This document shows positions 17,764-26,024 of a stretch of 64,000 nucleotides of DNA, one piece after another. Source of the DNA: Bombilactobacillus bombi (GTDB lineage: Bacteria; Bacillota; Bacilli; Lactobacillales; Lactobacillaceae); contig NZ_CP031513.1 of NCBI RefSeq assembly GCF_003522965.1, positions 1,116,001 through 1,180,000 on the forward strand. Reading direction: 5' to 3'. The notes under the pieces were generated by a model, which saw only the letters and a list, made by a program, of their open reading frames with translations, ran no database searches and was not told the DNA's origin. Positions within the stretch are counted from its first letter, which is position 1. The number at the start of each line of letters is the position of its first letter. A program made the translations under genes and the position numbers.

Positions 17764-18069
17764 TTAATATAACTCAATTACCCAATTATCATTATGATTA
17801 TCATTATTAATTTTTTCGGGATGATCTAACAAGTCAACGTTGACTTTGGCAACGTGACCAGCTATTGGTGATTCCAATTCAGTGACTGATTTTGCTCCTT
17901 CAACAGAAACAATCGGATCACCTGCTTGAACTTCTTTTAAGTCGTCGGGAAAATCAACAAAGGACACTTCCCCCACTTCATCTTGGCCAGCAGAATTTAA
18001 GCCTAAACGAATATGTTGATTATCTAATTTTTCCTGCCAAAAATATTGTTCTTCTGTTTTATCTGCCAT
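17764..18069 (-). CDS. gcvH: GcvH-like lipoyl carrier protein
   Basis: This is a 101-aa protein of the glycine-cleavage H family, carrying lipoate on a lysine. The lipoyl motif is VSVEGAKSVTELESPIAGHV (about residues 50-70), with Lys in GAKSV as the attachment site. It is shorter than the usual 125-130 aa. No glycine cleavage gcvT or gcvP genes are in the window. It is the third gene after lplA and the lyase, 3 bases after the lyase stop, with AAAGGAGAA before the ATG. H-like proteins without a cleavage system are known as relay carriers for lipoyl transfer or as carriers in redox-linked modules. Its use here is inferred, not shown. Confidence 0.8.
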   Translation of the reverse strand: MADKTEEQYFWQEKLDNQHIRLGLNSAGQDEVGEVSFVDFPDDLKEVQAGDPIVSVEGAKSVTELESPIAGHVAKVNVDLLDHPEKINNDNHNDNWVIELY

Positions 18070-18071
18070 AA

Positions 18072-19460
18072 CTACTTGTTCTCCTTTATTTGTAATTCCG
18101 GATGATGCTGCTTAAATAATTGCAAAATCTTTTGTACTTTGAATAAAGCATTCGGAATATGTTCTACACTAGGTGTCATAATTGCTTGTAATTCATCAGC
18201 ACTTAAAACCGCGCCAATTCGTGAACTATTCTCAATTACGACTCGCAAAGACTTTCCCTGTGCATCCGCTTCCACGCGCATTTGATACAAAAGATCATGC
18301 GCTTTTTGACGGCCAATCTTAGAAGACATAGCCACCATTAAGGCACCCGAATACATTGTACCATCATCAAGCTGCAAATTGTTACGCATTTTCTCAATAT
18401 TGAATTGTCCTTTAGTGAGTAGGACTAATGCATAATTTAATTGACCGGATAAATACATACAGATTTCAGGCATGGCAACATACAAGTCACGCCAAACGGC
18501 GGTATCTTTTTCTCCACTTACCAACATTTGATCATACATTAAAGTCATTTCATTACGAATAACTGTGCTGAGATTCAACATTGATTCACACATATAAGGT
18601 TCACGTGAAGTAGGAATAACTGTTGAACCTTGGCGTCCAGGAGCATAAGGTTCGCTGAATTCTTGTACTGAAGTTTGGCTCATATATAATAATTCTTTGG
18701 CTAAGCGGCCCAACACTTGCGCGATTTCTGTCAAAAAATGGGTATAATCACAAAAACGCTCCCGTTGCGTATGCCAATACATTTCAGGAGTATTTAAGTT
18801 TAAATATCGGCAAAAGTCTGCTTCCACTTGGTCACTATGATCGCCAACCATTGTTGACAAACCGTCCCCATTGGCTAAACTGCCACAAAAACTTTGGGGA
18901 GCCTGTTGTTCAAGTTTGGTTAATAAATTTTCTAAATCATTTAAAAAAACACCTAATTTAAATCCTAAGGTTGTATAAGCTCCATAAGTTCGATGAGCAA
19001 TAGCGGCACAAAGATCTTGCTGATGGGCTGCTACTAGTTGACTTAGACGTTGGCAAATGCGCTGTACATAATCAACAATGAGTTGGTGCGCTTGCTTTAA
19101 CTGCAATACATAAGCAGTATCTTCAATATCTTCACTAGCAGCCCCGTAATGAAGATACTGACCACCTTCATGTTGAAAAAATGGTTGCACATATTCAATT
19201 AATCCGGCCAAAAAGTGCCCATTGCGGGCTACTGCTAAGCGCAATTTCCGTAAATCAAAGTTTTTAGGCTGCATAACTTCTTTAATTTCGACTACTGCTT
19301 CTTGGGGAATTTTGTGATTATCAGCCATCGCTTGTGCTAAAGCAATTTCAGTTTGACAGATTACCGCCAAACGATTCTCATCTGTCCAAATTGCCCGCAT
19401 CCGTGCCGTAGAATATTCATTTTGATTAAAAATAGAACCTAACATTTCTCCACTAGCCAT
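18072..19460 (-). CDS. divergent fumarase/adenylosuccinate-lyase superfamily protein
   Basis: This is a 462-aa mostly helical protein of the class that removes fumarate or related leaving groups (adenylosuccinate lyase, CMLE, fumarase). Recognisable parts are ARMRAIWTDENRLAVICQTE near the N-terminus and YLHYGAASEDIEDTAYVLQL (about 105-125), which is the region that in lyases carries TSxDIxDT. The signature loop reads QGSTVIPTSREPYMCE (about residue 285-300) in place of GSSxMPxKxNP: Ser is kept, but Met, Lys and Asn are lost. The start chosen is ATG 19460, after AAGAGGTG and overlapping lplA by 8 bases; an upstream ATG at 19517 has no site. It sits between lipoate ligase and a lipoyl carrier. 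The substrate is unknown, and annotation as purB would be misleading. Confidence 0.75.
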   Translation of the reverse strand: MASGEMLGSIFNQNEYSTARMRAIWTDENRLAVICQTEIALAQAMADNHKIPQEAVVEIKEVMQPKNFDLRKLRLAVARNGHFLAGLIEYVQPFFQHEGGQYLHYGAASEDIEDTAYVLQLKQAHQLIVDYVQRICQRLSQLVAAHQQDLCAAIAHRTYGAYTTLGFKLGVFLNDLENLLTKLEQQAPQSFCGSLANGDGLSTMVGDHSDQVEADFCRYLNLNTPEMYWHTQRERFCDYTHFLTEIAQVLGRLAKELLYMSQTSVQEFSEPYAPGRQGSTVIPTSREPYMCESMLNLSTVIRNEMTLMYDQMLVSGEKDTAVWRDLYVAMPEICMYLSGQLNYALVLLTKGQFNIEKMRNNLQLDDGTMYSGALMVAMSSKIGRQKAHDLLYQMRVEADAQGKSLRVVIENSSRIGAVLSADELQAIMTPSVEHIPNALFKVQKILQLFKQHHPELQIKENK

Positions 19461-20517
19461 AATGCACCTCTTCTTGTTTAGTTGGATCCAATATGACATT
19501 GGCCAAATCTTCAGCACTCAAAGCTCCAATATTAGTTTTTAAATCACTTTGATTCAAAGCTTCTATTAGGTTAGCTTTTTGCAATGGTACTCCCACTAAG
19601 TTACGTTCAATAACTGTCAAATCACCAGAAGCCAAGGAAAAGTCACCATAAATTTGACAATGTGAGATTACTCCCCGATCCACTGAAAAACTAATCTCCA
19701 CTGTGCCAAAATCAGCAAAATGCTGAGCATGGAAATATTCATCTTCTTGATTATTTTCGCCATAAACCCACTTAGGATCACCATATTTGGATTTACCTAA
19801 AGCCACCAAATTCTGCCAATCAGCATCTGTAAATTTATAAGTTGGAATTTGACTTAAATCATCTGTTTTAAAAGCAAATTTTAAAAATAAATCTCGAATT
19901 TCAGGCAAAGTAATATTTTGATATTTGGGTTTAAAGTAAGAACGAATATTAGTGACCCGACTATGCACGGATTTGACACCCTTTGAACGTAACTTAGCTT
20001 GTAATGGATGTAATGCTCGACTAGCATTTTCTAAATCGACATCAATCATCAAAGTACCACCACAGGAAAAACGATTGCCAATCTTTAATGAAGACATCCC
20101 CGAAAACTTTTTCCCATCTACAGTCAAGTCATTACGACCACCCATTTTGGCAGGTACGCCTAATTCATGTAACACTTCTAAAGCAGTCTGTGCGTACAAC
20201 GGGAAATTTTGATAGTTATTTCCATTGTCACTGTCGATGTAGCCATATGTTAAATTGCCTTGATCAACATAAACAGCGCCACCACCAGCACCACGCCGTG
20301 TTAATTCAATGTTGTGTTCTCGTAAATAATCTAAATTAACTTCTGCATAAATATTTTGATTAACTCCACAAATCACAATCGGTGTTTGCGGCTGGAAAAA
20401 CATCAACAATTTTTCATCACCAAATTTAGTTTGGGTTTCCAAAAATTCTGAAGTTGCCTGATTCACATAGGGATATTTTAAATACTTCTCACCATCACTC
20501 ATATCGACATATAACAT
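19453..20517 (-). CDS. lplA: lipoate-protein ligase A
   Basis: The enzyme activates lipoate with ATP and transfers it to the lysine of lipoyl domains. It has 354 aa, the two-domain form. The catalytic domain (1-245) has the RRGAGGGAVYVDQGNLTYGYI region (about residues 72-92), GGRNDLTVDGKKFSGMSSL with the catalytic Lys, and GGTLMIDVDL. The accessory domain follows (about 260-350). ATG at 20517 follows AAGGAGG. It is the first gene of a three-gene operon whose last gene encodes a possible lipoyl acceptor. A cre-like palindrome lies 20 bases upstream. Confidence 0.92.
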   Translation of the reverse strand: MLYVDMSDGEKYLKYPYVNQATSEFLETQTKFGDEKLLMFFQPQTPIVICGVNQNIYAEVNLDYLREHNIELTRRGAGGGAVYVDQGNLTYGYIDSDNGNNYQNFPLYAQTALEVLHELGVPAKMGGRNDLTVDGKKFSGMSSLKIGNRFSCGGTLMIDVDLENASRALHPLQAKLRSKGVKSVHSRVTNIRSYFKPKYQNITLPEIRDLFLKFAFKTDDLSQIPTYKFTDADWQNLVALGKSKYGDPKWVYGENNQEDEYFHAQHFADFGTVEISFSVDRGVISHCQIYGDFSLASGDLTVIERNLVGVPLQKANLIEALNQSDLKTNIGALSAEDLANVILDPTKQEEVHYG

Positions 20518-20535
20518 AACTTTACCTCCTTGATA

Positions 20536-20549
20536 AATAAGCGCTTACA
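20536..20549. promoter_or_regulatory. cre-like site before lplA
   Basis: AATAAGCGCTTACA contains the 10-base palindrome TAAGCGCTTA and matches most of the CcpA consensus. It lies next to the ribosome binding site of lplA, where binding would repress. CcpA binding is inferred. Confidence 0.4.
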
Positions 20550-20603
20550 ACAACATTTTACTCTACTTTTTTGAAATCAGATACATAAAGACTCTAATCA
20601 GCT

Positions 20604-20641
20604 CACAAAAAAATTGTGATCTCCAATGAGCATCACAATTA
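20604..20641 (-). terminator. terminator after the EIIC-like gene
   Basis: The arms AATTGTGAT and ATCACAATT are followed on the minus strand by TTTTTTG. It separates the panE/EIIC unit from the lplA operon. Confidence 0.8.
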
Positions 20642-20652
20642 GTATTAAAATT

Positions 20653-21741
20653 TTATTCACCTAAATAAGCAAAAGCCTGTTTTTCATCATAAAGATGCAA
20701 TACTTTGCTATATACAAAACGGCTTACCAAAGCACCAATAATAGGTATAACGAACCACACAATCACTGCTGTAAAGAGATTAATACTCATTTTACCAACA
20801 TCTAAAGAAGCCAGAGGTCCAACTAAGCCAACTAAACCAAATCCAGCTGAAGCCGGAGTACCAGCAACTTGCAAAAGTGCGACCGGAATCGCAGAAATAA
20901 TAGCTGTTGTCATAACGGGTAATAAGATGATTGGATAGCGAAATAGGTTAGGAATCATCATTTTCATTGCTCCCAAAGCCACTGCCAGCGTCACTCCAGA
21001 CTTATTAGTTCTCCAAGAATGCACCACTAAGACAATCGTAGTAGCAGCCACTCCCATAGCTGCAGCCCCAGCAGAAATACCATTTAACTGGATAGCCATA
21101 CCAATCGCTACTGTGGAAATCGGTGTAATAATTAACAACGCAAACATACAAGCAATCAAAATACACATAACAATAGGTTGAAAGTTAGTAAAAGAATTAA
21201 TTAAATCTCCAATCCAAGTGGTGATTTTGGCAATAAAAGGTAAGATCAAATAACCAATCCAACTAGCACCGCCACCAATTAAGATTGGACCTAACACAAT
21301 CTTAACCGAGCCTAATTTGTCCCCAATAATCAACGTCATCCAAACAGCCAAAGCAGCCGTAATCATCGTGTTAATTAAATCACCAGTTCCAGCAGAAACG
21401 TAAACTCCTGGAACCTTATTCGCTGGATTGACAATTGCTGGATTAAATTTAGTAACCCCGGAACCCACATAGGCAGCTGCAGCTACTGTAGCAATATCTA
21501 CTGGAGTTAATTTAAACTGATATGCAATCAAAGCACCAATCAATAACGGCGTTGCGCATTGAAAAATAACCAAAACTTGATTTAAAGATAAAACCCAAGC
21601 ACTATTACCAAATAATTTTAAAATAGCAGACACAACAGCATTAGGAATTAGTCCAACAATAATCCCAGTGGCAGTTCCTGCCAATACATTATTAAAAAAA
21701 GTTTTAACATTATGTTGTGGTGACGCCGTGGTTGCATTCAT
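20653..21741 (-). CDS. PfoR/EIIC-2-like membrane protein
   Basis: This is a very hydrophobic 362-aa protein with about nine membrane segments. It resembles the PTS_EIIC_2/PfoR family: GIIVGLIPNAVVSAILKLFG, ATPLLIGALIAYQFKLTPVDI, AAAAYVGSGV, and FGLVGLVGPLASL near the end. Despite the name it has no PTS phosphorylation domains, and no EIIA or EIIB gene is nearby, so sugar PTS transport is unlikely to be its actual job. PfoR was described as a regulator in clostridia; for most members the substrate is unknown. It is 11 bases downstream of panE with its own AAGGAG site, so the two form one operon. Confidence 0.75.
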   Translation of the reverse strand: MNATTASPQHNVKTFFNNVLAGTATGIIVGLIPNAVVSAILKLFGNSAWVLSLNQVLVIFQCATPLLIGALIAYQFKLTPVDIATVAAAAYVGSGVTKFNPAIVNPANKVPGVYVSAGTGDLINTMITAALAVWMTLIIGDKLGSVKIVLGPILIGGGASWIGYLILPFIAKITTWIGDLINSFTNFQPIVMCILIACMFALLIITPISTVAIGMAIQLNGISAGAAAMGVAATTIVLVVHSWRTNKSGVTLAVALGAMKMMIPNLFRYPIILLPVMTTAIISAIPVALLQVAGTPASAGFGLVGLVGPLASLDVGKMSINLFTAVIVWFVIPIIGALVSRFVYSKVLHLYDEKQAFAYLGE

Positions 21742-21752
21742 AATTAATCTCC

Positions 21753-22691
21753 TTATTTATTCAACAACTGCTCCTTAGCATGGATGAGTTGTGTAATTAA
21801 GGCACAGTAGGGAGTCGCGATACCATATTCTTGTCCTCTGCGCCAAACAGCCCCATTAATAAAATCAATTTCAGTGTTACGATGGTTCTTAATTAAATCT
21901 TGATACATAGAAGGATAATGATCCGCAATATCAGCAGTAAAAGTTTCCGCTACATGCTCAAAAACTTCTGCTTGGTCTAAGTCAATGCCTTCATGAGCGG
22001 CTACAGCGGCAAATTCGGCAATAATCGCTTTTAATAACGCCTCAGATTCTTTAGTTTGACCTAATTCACCAATGTTGCAATCTAAAATAGAACAAAGCGT
22101 ATTCAAAGTTCCATTAACACAAGCTTTACGCCAAATGGAATAGCTGACATTATCACTATATTTAGGATTTAAGCCGGCCGCTGCAAAAACTTGTTCGACT
22201 TCTAAAGCAAAATCTTTATCCACAGCAGCAAAATTTTGTAATTCAACATTGCCATTACCAAATAAAGTTGCTTGGCCTGGTCCTGCTAGTCCTGCTGTCC
22301 ACATCGTAATACCCAAAATTAAATGCTCTTCGGAGACATATTTTTTTAAAATTTCTTCATGGCCCATACCATTTAATAAACATAAGACATAAGTTTGTGG
22401 ACTAATCAAAGATTGGGCTTTTTGAAAAGCTTCATCTAGTTGATTCGACTTAGTAAAAGCAATAATTAAATCAGGTTGGTAATCCTGTAATTGATCTACT
22501 TCATCTAAAGCATAAATTGGCATTTTGCTTTGGACATGTTTACCATTAAAGTCTGCTTGTAAACCATGTGCTTTAATGGCTTCTACATTAGGTTGCCAAC
22601 CATCAATTAGAGTAACCTCATTGCCGCTATGTTTTAACATTAAAGCAAAGCGGCTGCCCATGGCCCCAACACCAACAATTGCAATCTTCAT
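21753..22691 (-). CDS. panE: 2-dehydropantoate 2-reductase family protein
   Basis: This is an NAD(P)H-dependent reductase, 312 aa, of the ketopantoate reductase family. The Rossmann motif VGVGAMGSRFALML is at residues of about 6-19. The catalytic Lys lies in SIWRKACVNGTLNTLCSI (about 187-204), the family KxxxN pattern, and the C-terminal domain has HRNTEIDFINGAVWRRGQ. In lactic acid bacteria, members also reduce branched 2-oxo acids to D-2-hydroxy acids, so the substrate need not be ketopantoate. No pan genes are near. GGAGGG precedes the ATG, and the next gene encodes a membrane protein. Confidence 0.88.
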   Translation of the reverse strand: MKIAIVGVGAMGSRFALMLKHSGNEVTLIDGWQPNVEAIKAHGLQADFNGKHVQSKMPIYALDEVDQLQDYQPDLIIAFTKSNQLDEAFQKAQSLISPQTYVLCLLNGMGHEEILKKYVSEEHLILGITMWTAGLAGPGQATLFGNGNVELQNFAAVDKDFALEVEQVFAAAGLNPKYSDNVSYSIWRKACVNGTLNTLCSILDCNIGELGQTKESEALLKAIIAEFAAVAAHEGIDLDQAEVFEHVAETFTADIADHYPSMYQDLIKNHRNTEIDFINGAVWRRGQEYGIATPYCALITQLIHAKEQLLNK

Positions 22692-22862
22692 TTGTTATCC
22701 CTCCATATTTATCATTTAATCTTAATGTGATATACAAGATGATAATTTGGTAAACTCATTATTAAACGCCAATTATAATGAGTTTTTATTAATTATCTTT
22801 AATTTAAATTAAATTAAATTCTAACAGGAATTCAAAAATTGTCAATTAATTTTTTTCAAAAA

Positions 22863-22908
22863 AAACGCTCTAACAAATTATATATATTTATAATCTGTTA
22901 GAACGTTT
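22863..22908 (-). terminator. terminator after the BspA-like gene
   Basis: AACGCTCTAACA with AATTATATA pairs with its complement to form a long AT-rich stem. On the minus strand it ends in CGTTTTTTT, just after the BspA-like stop codon. Confidence 0.75.
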
Positions 22909-22910
22909 TA

Positions 22911-25802
22911 TTAAGGTGCATCTTTCAAGGTGTAAGTGATAGTACTATGGTATTGCTTACCATAATGCAGCCAAGGATACACAGTATTTAAATTTAACTT
23001 AGCTTTATAAGTCCACGGATAATCAATTCCTGAATTACTGGTAGTACTATAAATAACTTGTGGTGACTTTGTTAAAGTTATGGCCTTATTGCTATCATAC
23101 AAAACAATATGGGCAGATAATATATCTTGATCAGTCTTCAAATCAGTGGCAGCTGCCATTACTTGCCAAAATTTACCATTATGACCATAACGGCGATCTA
23201 AGACTTTATAAGTTTGGCTTTGACCGTTATTAAATTCGTAATTAACATTATTAGTTAATGTCGCTTTCAAATCAAATTTTTGCGGATATTCAACCAAACT
23301 CAATCCCGCCGCAATTGGTTGCCAAATCCAAGTTCTAATCTTAGTAGGTTGATTAGAACTTCCATAAACAAAGTACGTCAAATCATAAGATGAATGAGTA
23401 TCCCCACTCGGATTTATTTCTTTTTCATTGGATTTTACTTCCTGCCATTTACCAGTACTAGCGGTAATATAACTATGATTTAATTCAGTATGAGCATTCC
23501 CAGTTTCATCATCAGGAAACAGCGACGGAAAATCACTATTTACAGGAACTTCACTCAAGGTCACACTGTTTTGTGATTTAGCAGTTGGACTTAAAACTAC
23601 ATTAGTTCCCAAAGTCATCTTCCACAAACTATTATCATATGCAAGCATACTGTCATTATCTGCCTGCCGTAAATTTAAATGACTTAAATCTAAAGTTTGT
23701 AAATTATTACAGCCCAATAAAGCTTGCTTAGCATTTATTAATTTATCCGAATCATCATTATTTAAAGTGGCTTTTTGTAAGTTACCATCATAAATAAACA
23801 TCCCTTCGATTGTCGTGGCGTTTTTCATATGCCAATTTTCTATTCCCTGCACTTCTTGTAAATGACGACAACTTGCAAACATCAAGCTAAAATCAGTTAC
23901 ATTAGACACATCTATATCTTTAGTGGTGACCGCTTCTAAATCGTCATCGTAAGCAAACATGGACTTCATATTAGTAATTTGAGCACCGTTAAAGCTGGAC
24001 AAATCGAGGTTTTGAAGCTTTTTACAGGAGCCAAACATTCCTTCCACATCAGCCACCTTAGCAGCATTCCATTGATCAGTTCCTGTAATTGAAACCAAAT
24101 TCTCACAGCCAAAAAACATGTAGCGCAAGCCTCTAGTGATTTCTGTTTGTGAATCCGAAGAAGTCGACAAAGTATTATTGACCTTGGAAATATCAAAGCC
24201 TTGCAAATTTAGACTTTTTAAGTTGCTATCATAGGCAAACATATATGACATGTTCTCAGCACTAGGAGTTTTCCAATTTTCAATTCCTTTAATTTCCTCT
24301 AGCTTATTGCAAGCATAAAACATCTTACTAAAATCTTTAATATTTTTCGCATCAAAGCCCTTCGTATTCACTACTGTTAAAGCACTATCCCCTGCAAACA
24401 TTAAACTCATATCTGTGACATTAGAAACATCAAAATTAGTTAAATCTAATTTTCCCAAGTTCGAATCATAAGAAAACATATTATTCATATCTTGAGCAGC
24501 AGAAGTAGTCCAATTATCTAGACCATCAATTGCCGTTAATTTACTACAGCCAGTAAACATTTGACTAAAATCAGTCACCTTATTTACTTGAAATTGGGAA
24601 ACATTCAGGCTTTGTAAAGATTCATCTTGATCAAACATATGTGACATGTCTTTGGCATTGGGGGTCGTCCATTGGTCTAAGCCTGTGATAAGCTCTAACT
24701 TATTGCAACTAGCGAACATTGTACTGAAATTAGTGACTTGTGAAACATCCCATTGAGAAACATCGAGATGAGCGATAGCCCGATCATAAGAAAACATATT
24801 CGACATATCAAGAGCATTTTTAGTATTCCAATTTTCTATGCCCTCGATTGTAGTTACTGCTTTACAACCATTAAAAACTGCATAGAAATTTTGAACATGG
24901 GAAACATCAAAGTGGCTAACATTAATTGTTTGTAAAGATTCATCTTGATCAAACATATTTCTGATTTCTAACAATTTAGAAGAGGCATTTGGACTGTAGA
25001 AATGTCTTAAATCCAACGTCTTTAACAGTGGACATTTTTGAAACATTGCGACCATCGACTCAGCTGCAGGAGTTTGCCACTGATCTAGACCTTTAATCTC
25101 AGTTAAAGCATCACAGCCGGAAAACAGATAATCAAAATTAACAACTTTATCCACCTTAAATCCAGCTAAATCTAGAGTTGTTAAACTTTTATCACTACTA
25201 AACATACTACGAAGATCTGTCACATTAGAAACATCTAACTTATCCAATCCTGATATTGACGTTAAATTTGTCATTCCTGAAAACATATATGAAGTATTGG
25301 TAAAGTTAGCAATTTTATCTTTAATATTTACTTGTGTGATCTCTTCCAGATGGTCTTTCCAAGGCCACGATTGATTATCATTGATATTAGTTGGCTGTTT
25401 TAAGGCATCGGTTATTGTTAATACACCTTTATCATCAAGCGACCACCCTGGTCCACTAGCCGGAGTAGCTCGGACTAATCGAGCTATCGGAATTGGTTTA
25501 GTTAAGGTAGTAAGTACCGAGATTGACGGTTGGGTTTTGGGCAATTGGGTTAATTGACTAATAGCAGGTAAAGTTTTATCAGTAGCAATTATGATAGACG
25601 AATCAGATTGTACTTGTGCTTTCACAACGATATTTGAAACAGGACACCAATAATATACGAAGAACCCTATTAAAAAGAAAAAAAACTTCCAAAAATCAGA
25701 TTTCATCATTATCAATGAGGAAAGTATTTTTGGGAGAGAAACTGACCAATTAGTCATGATAAGATGATTATAATTAGTAGTTCGCGGTCGTTCATCTGAC
25801 AT
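22911..25802 (-). CDS. BspA-like leucine-rich-repeat surface protein
   Basis: This is a secreted or wall-associated protein of 963 aa. The start is ATG 25802, 6 bases after GAGGAGG; an in-frame ATG at 25817 lies upstream of that site. An unusually long N-terminal region precedes a hydrophobic segment (WKFFFFLIGFFVYYW), the likely secretion signal. From about residue 100 to 720 there are about 18-20 repeats of the DUF285/BspA type, with alternating phrases such as MFSGMTNLTSISGLD and LDVSNVTDMSLMFAGD. The last 230 residues are beta-rich and end STITYTLKDAP, resembling the terminal motif of WxL domains, which bind peptidoglycan non-covalently. No LPxTG motif is present. Adhesion to host or other cells is the usual role of the family. 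Confidence 0.85.
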   Translation of the reverse strand: MSDERPRTTNYNHLIMTNWSVSLPKILSSLIMMKSDFWKFFFFLIGFFVYYWCPVSNIVVKAQVQSDSSIIIATDKTLPAISQLTQLPKTQPSISVLTTLTKPIPIARLVRATPASGPGWSLDDKGVLTITDALKQPTNINDNQSWPWKDHLEEITQVNIKDKIANFTNTSYMFSGMTNLTSISGLDKLDVSNVTDLRSMFSSDKSLTTLDLAGFKVDKVVNFDYLFSGCDALTEIKGLDQWQTPAAESMVAMFQKCPLLKTLDLRHFYSPNASSKLLEIRNMFDQDESLQTINVSHFDVSHVQNFYAVFNGCKAVTTIEGIENWNTKNALDMSNMFSYDRAIAHLDVSQWDVSQVTNFSTMFASCNKLELITGLDQWTTPNAKDMSHMFDQDESLQSLNVSQFQVNKVTDFSQMFTGCSKLTAIDGLDNWTTSAAQDMNNMFSYDSNLGKLDLTNFDVSNVTDMSLMFAGDSALTVVNTKGFDAKNIKDFSKMFYACNKLEEIKGIENWKTPSAENMSYMFAYDSNLKSLNLQGFDISKVNNTLSTSSDSQTEITRGLRYMFFGCENLVSITGTDQWNAAKVADVEGMFGSCKKLQNLDLSSFNGAQITNMKSMFAYDDDLEAVTTKDIDVSNVTDFSLMFASCRHLQEVQGIENWHMKNATTIEGMFIYDGNLQKATLNNDDSDKLINAKQALLGCNNLQTLDLSHLNLRQADNDSMLAYDNSLWKMTLGTNVVLSPTAKSQNSVTLSEVPVNSDFPSLFPDDETGNAHTELNHSYITASTGKWQEVKSNEKEINPSGDTHSSYDLTYFVYGSSNQPTKIRTWIWQPIAAGLSLVEYPQKFDLKATLTNNVNYEFNNGQSQTYKVLDRRYGHNGKFWQVMAAATDLKTDQDILSAHIVLYDSNKAITLTKSPQVIYSTTSNSGIDYPWTYKAKLNLNTVYPWLHYGKQYHSTITYTLKDAP

Positions 25803-25985
25803 AATGAACCTCCTCATAACTCTAAAATAATTTTTGAAATAAAAAATTTATATTTAAAACTGTAGAAAATGCTTTATTAAAAAGACATCTTTATTATTTT
25901 AAAGTCACTTTAAGTCTATTATATCATTATAAAAACTTAATAAATAAATATTTTTTTCTTAAATAATTCCCCTTATACAAAAAAT

Positions 25986-26017
25986 AAAAAAACAGCCCGC
26001 TAAACGGGCTGTTTTTA
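25986..26017. terminator. terminator after the peptidase gene
   Basis: The arms AAAACAGCCCG and CGGGCTGTTTTT enclose a TAAA loop. On the minus strand it ends in a long T run 8 bases beyond the peptidase stop. Confidence 0.88.
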
Positions 26018-26024
26018 GGATTTG

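Noticed and set aside
18072-19460. Adenylosuccinate lyase (purB)
   Set aside because: The signature loop lacks the Met, Lys and Asn of GSSxMPxKxNP, and the context is lipoate metabolism, not purines.
20653-21741. A complete sugar PTS
   Set aside because: No EIIA, EIIB or HPr-like genes are nearby and the protein lacks phosphorylation domains.
22911-25802. Tandem DNA repeats or CRISPR-like array in the BspA gene
   Set aside because: The periodicity is that of degenerate leucine-rich protein repeats in an open frame, without identical DNA units.
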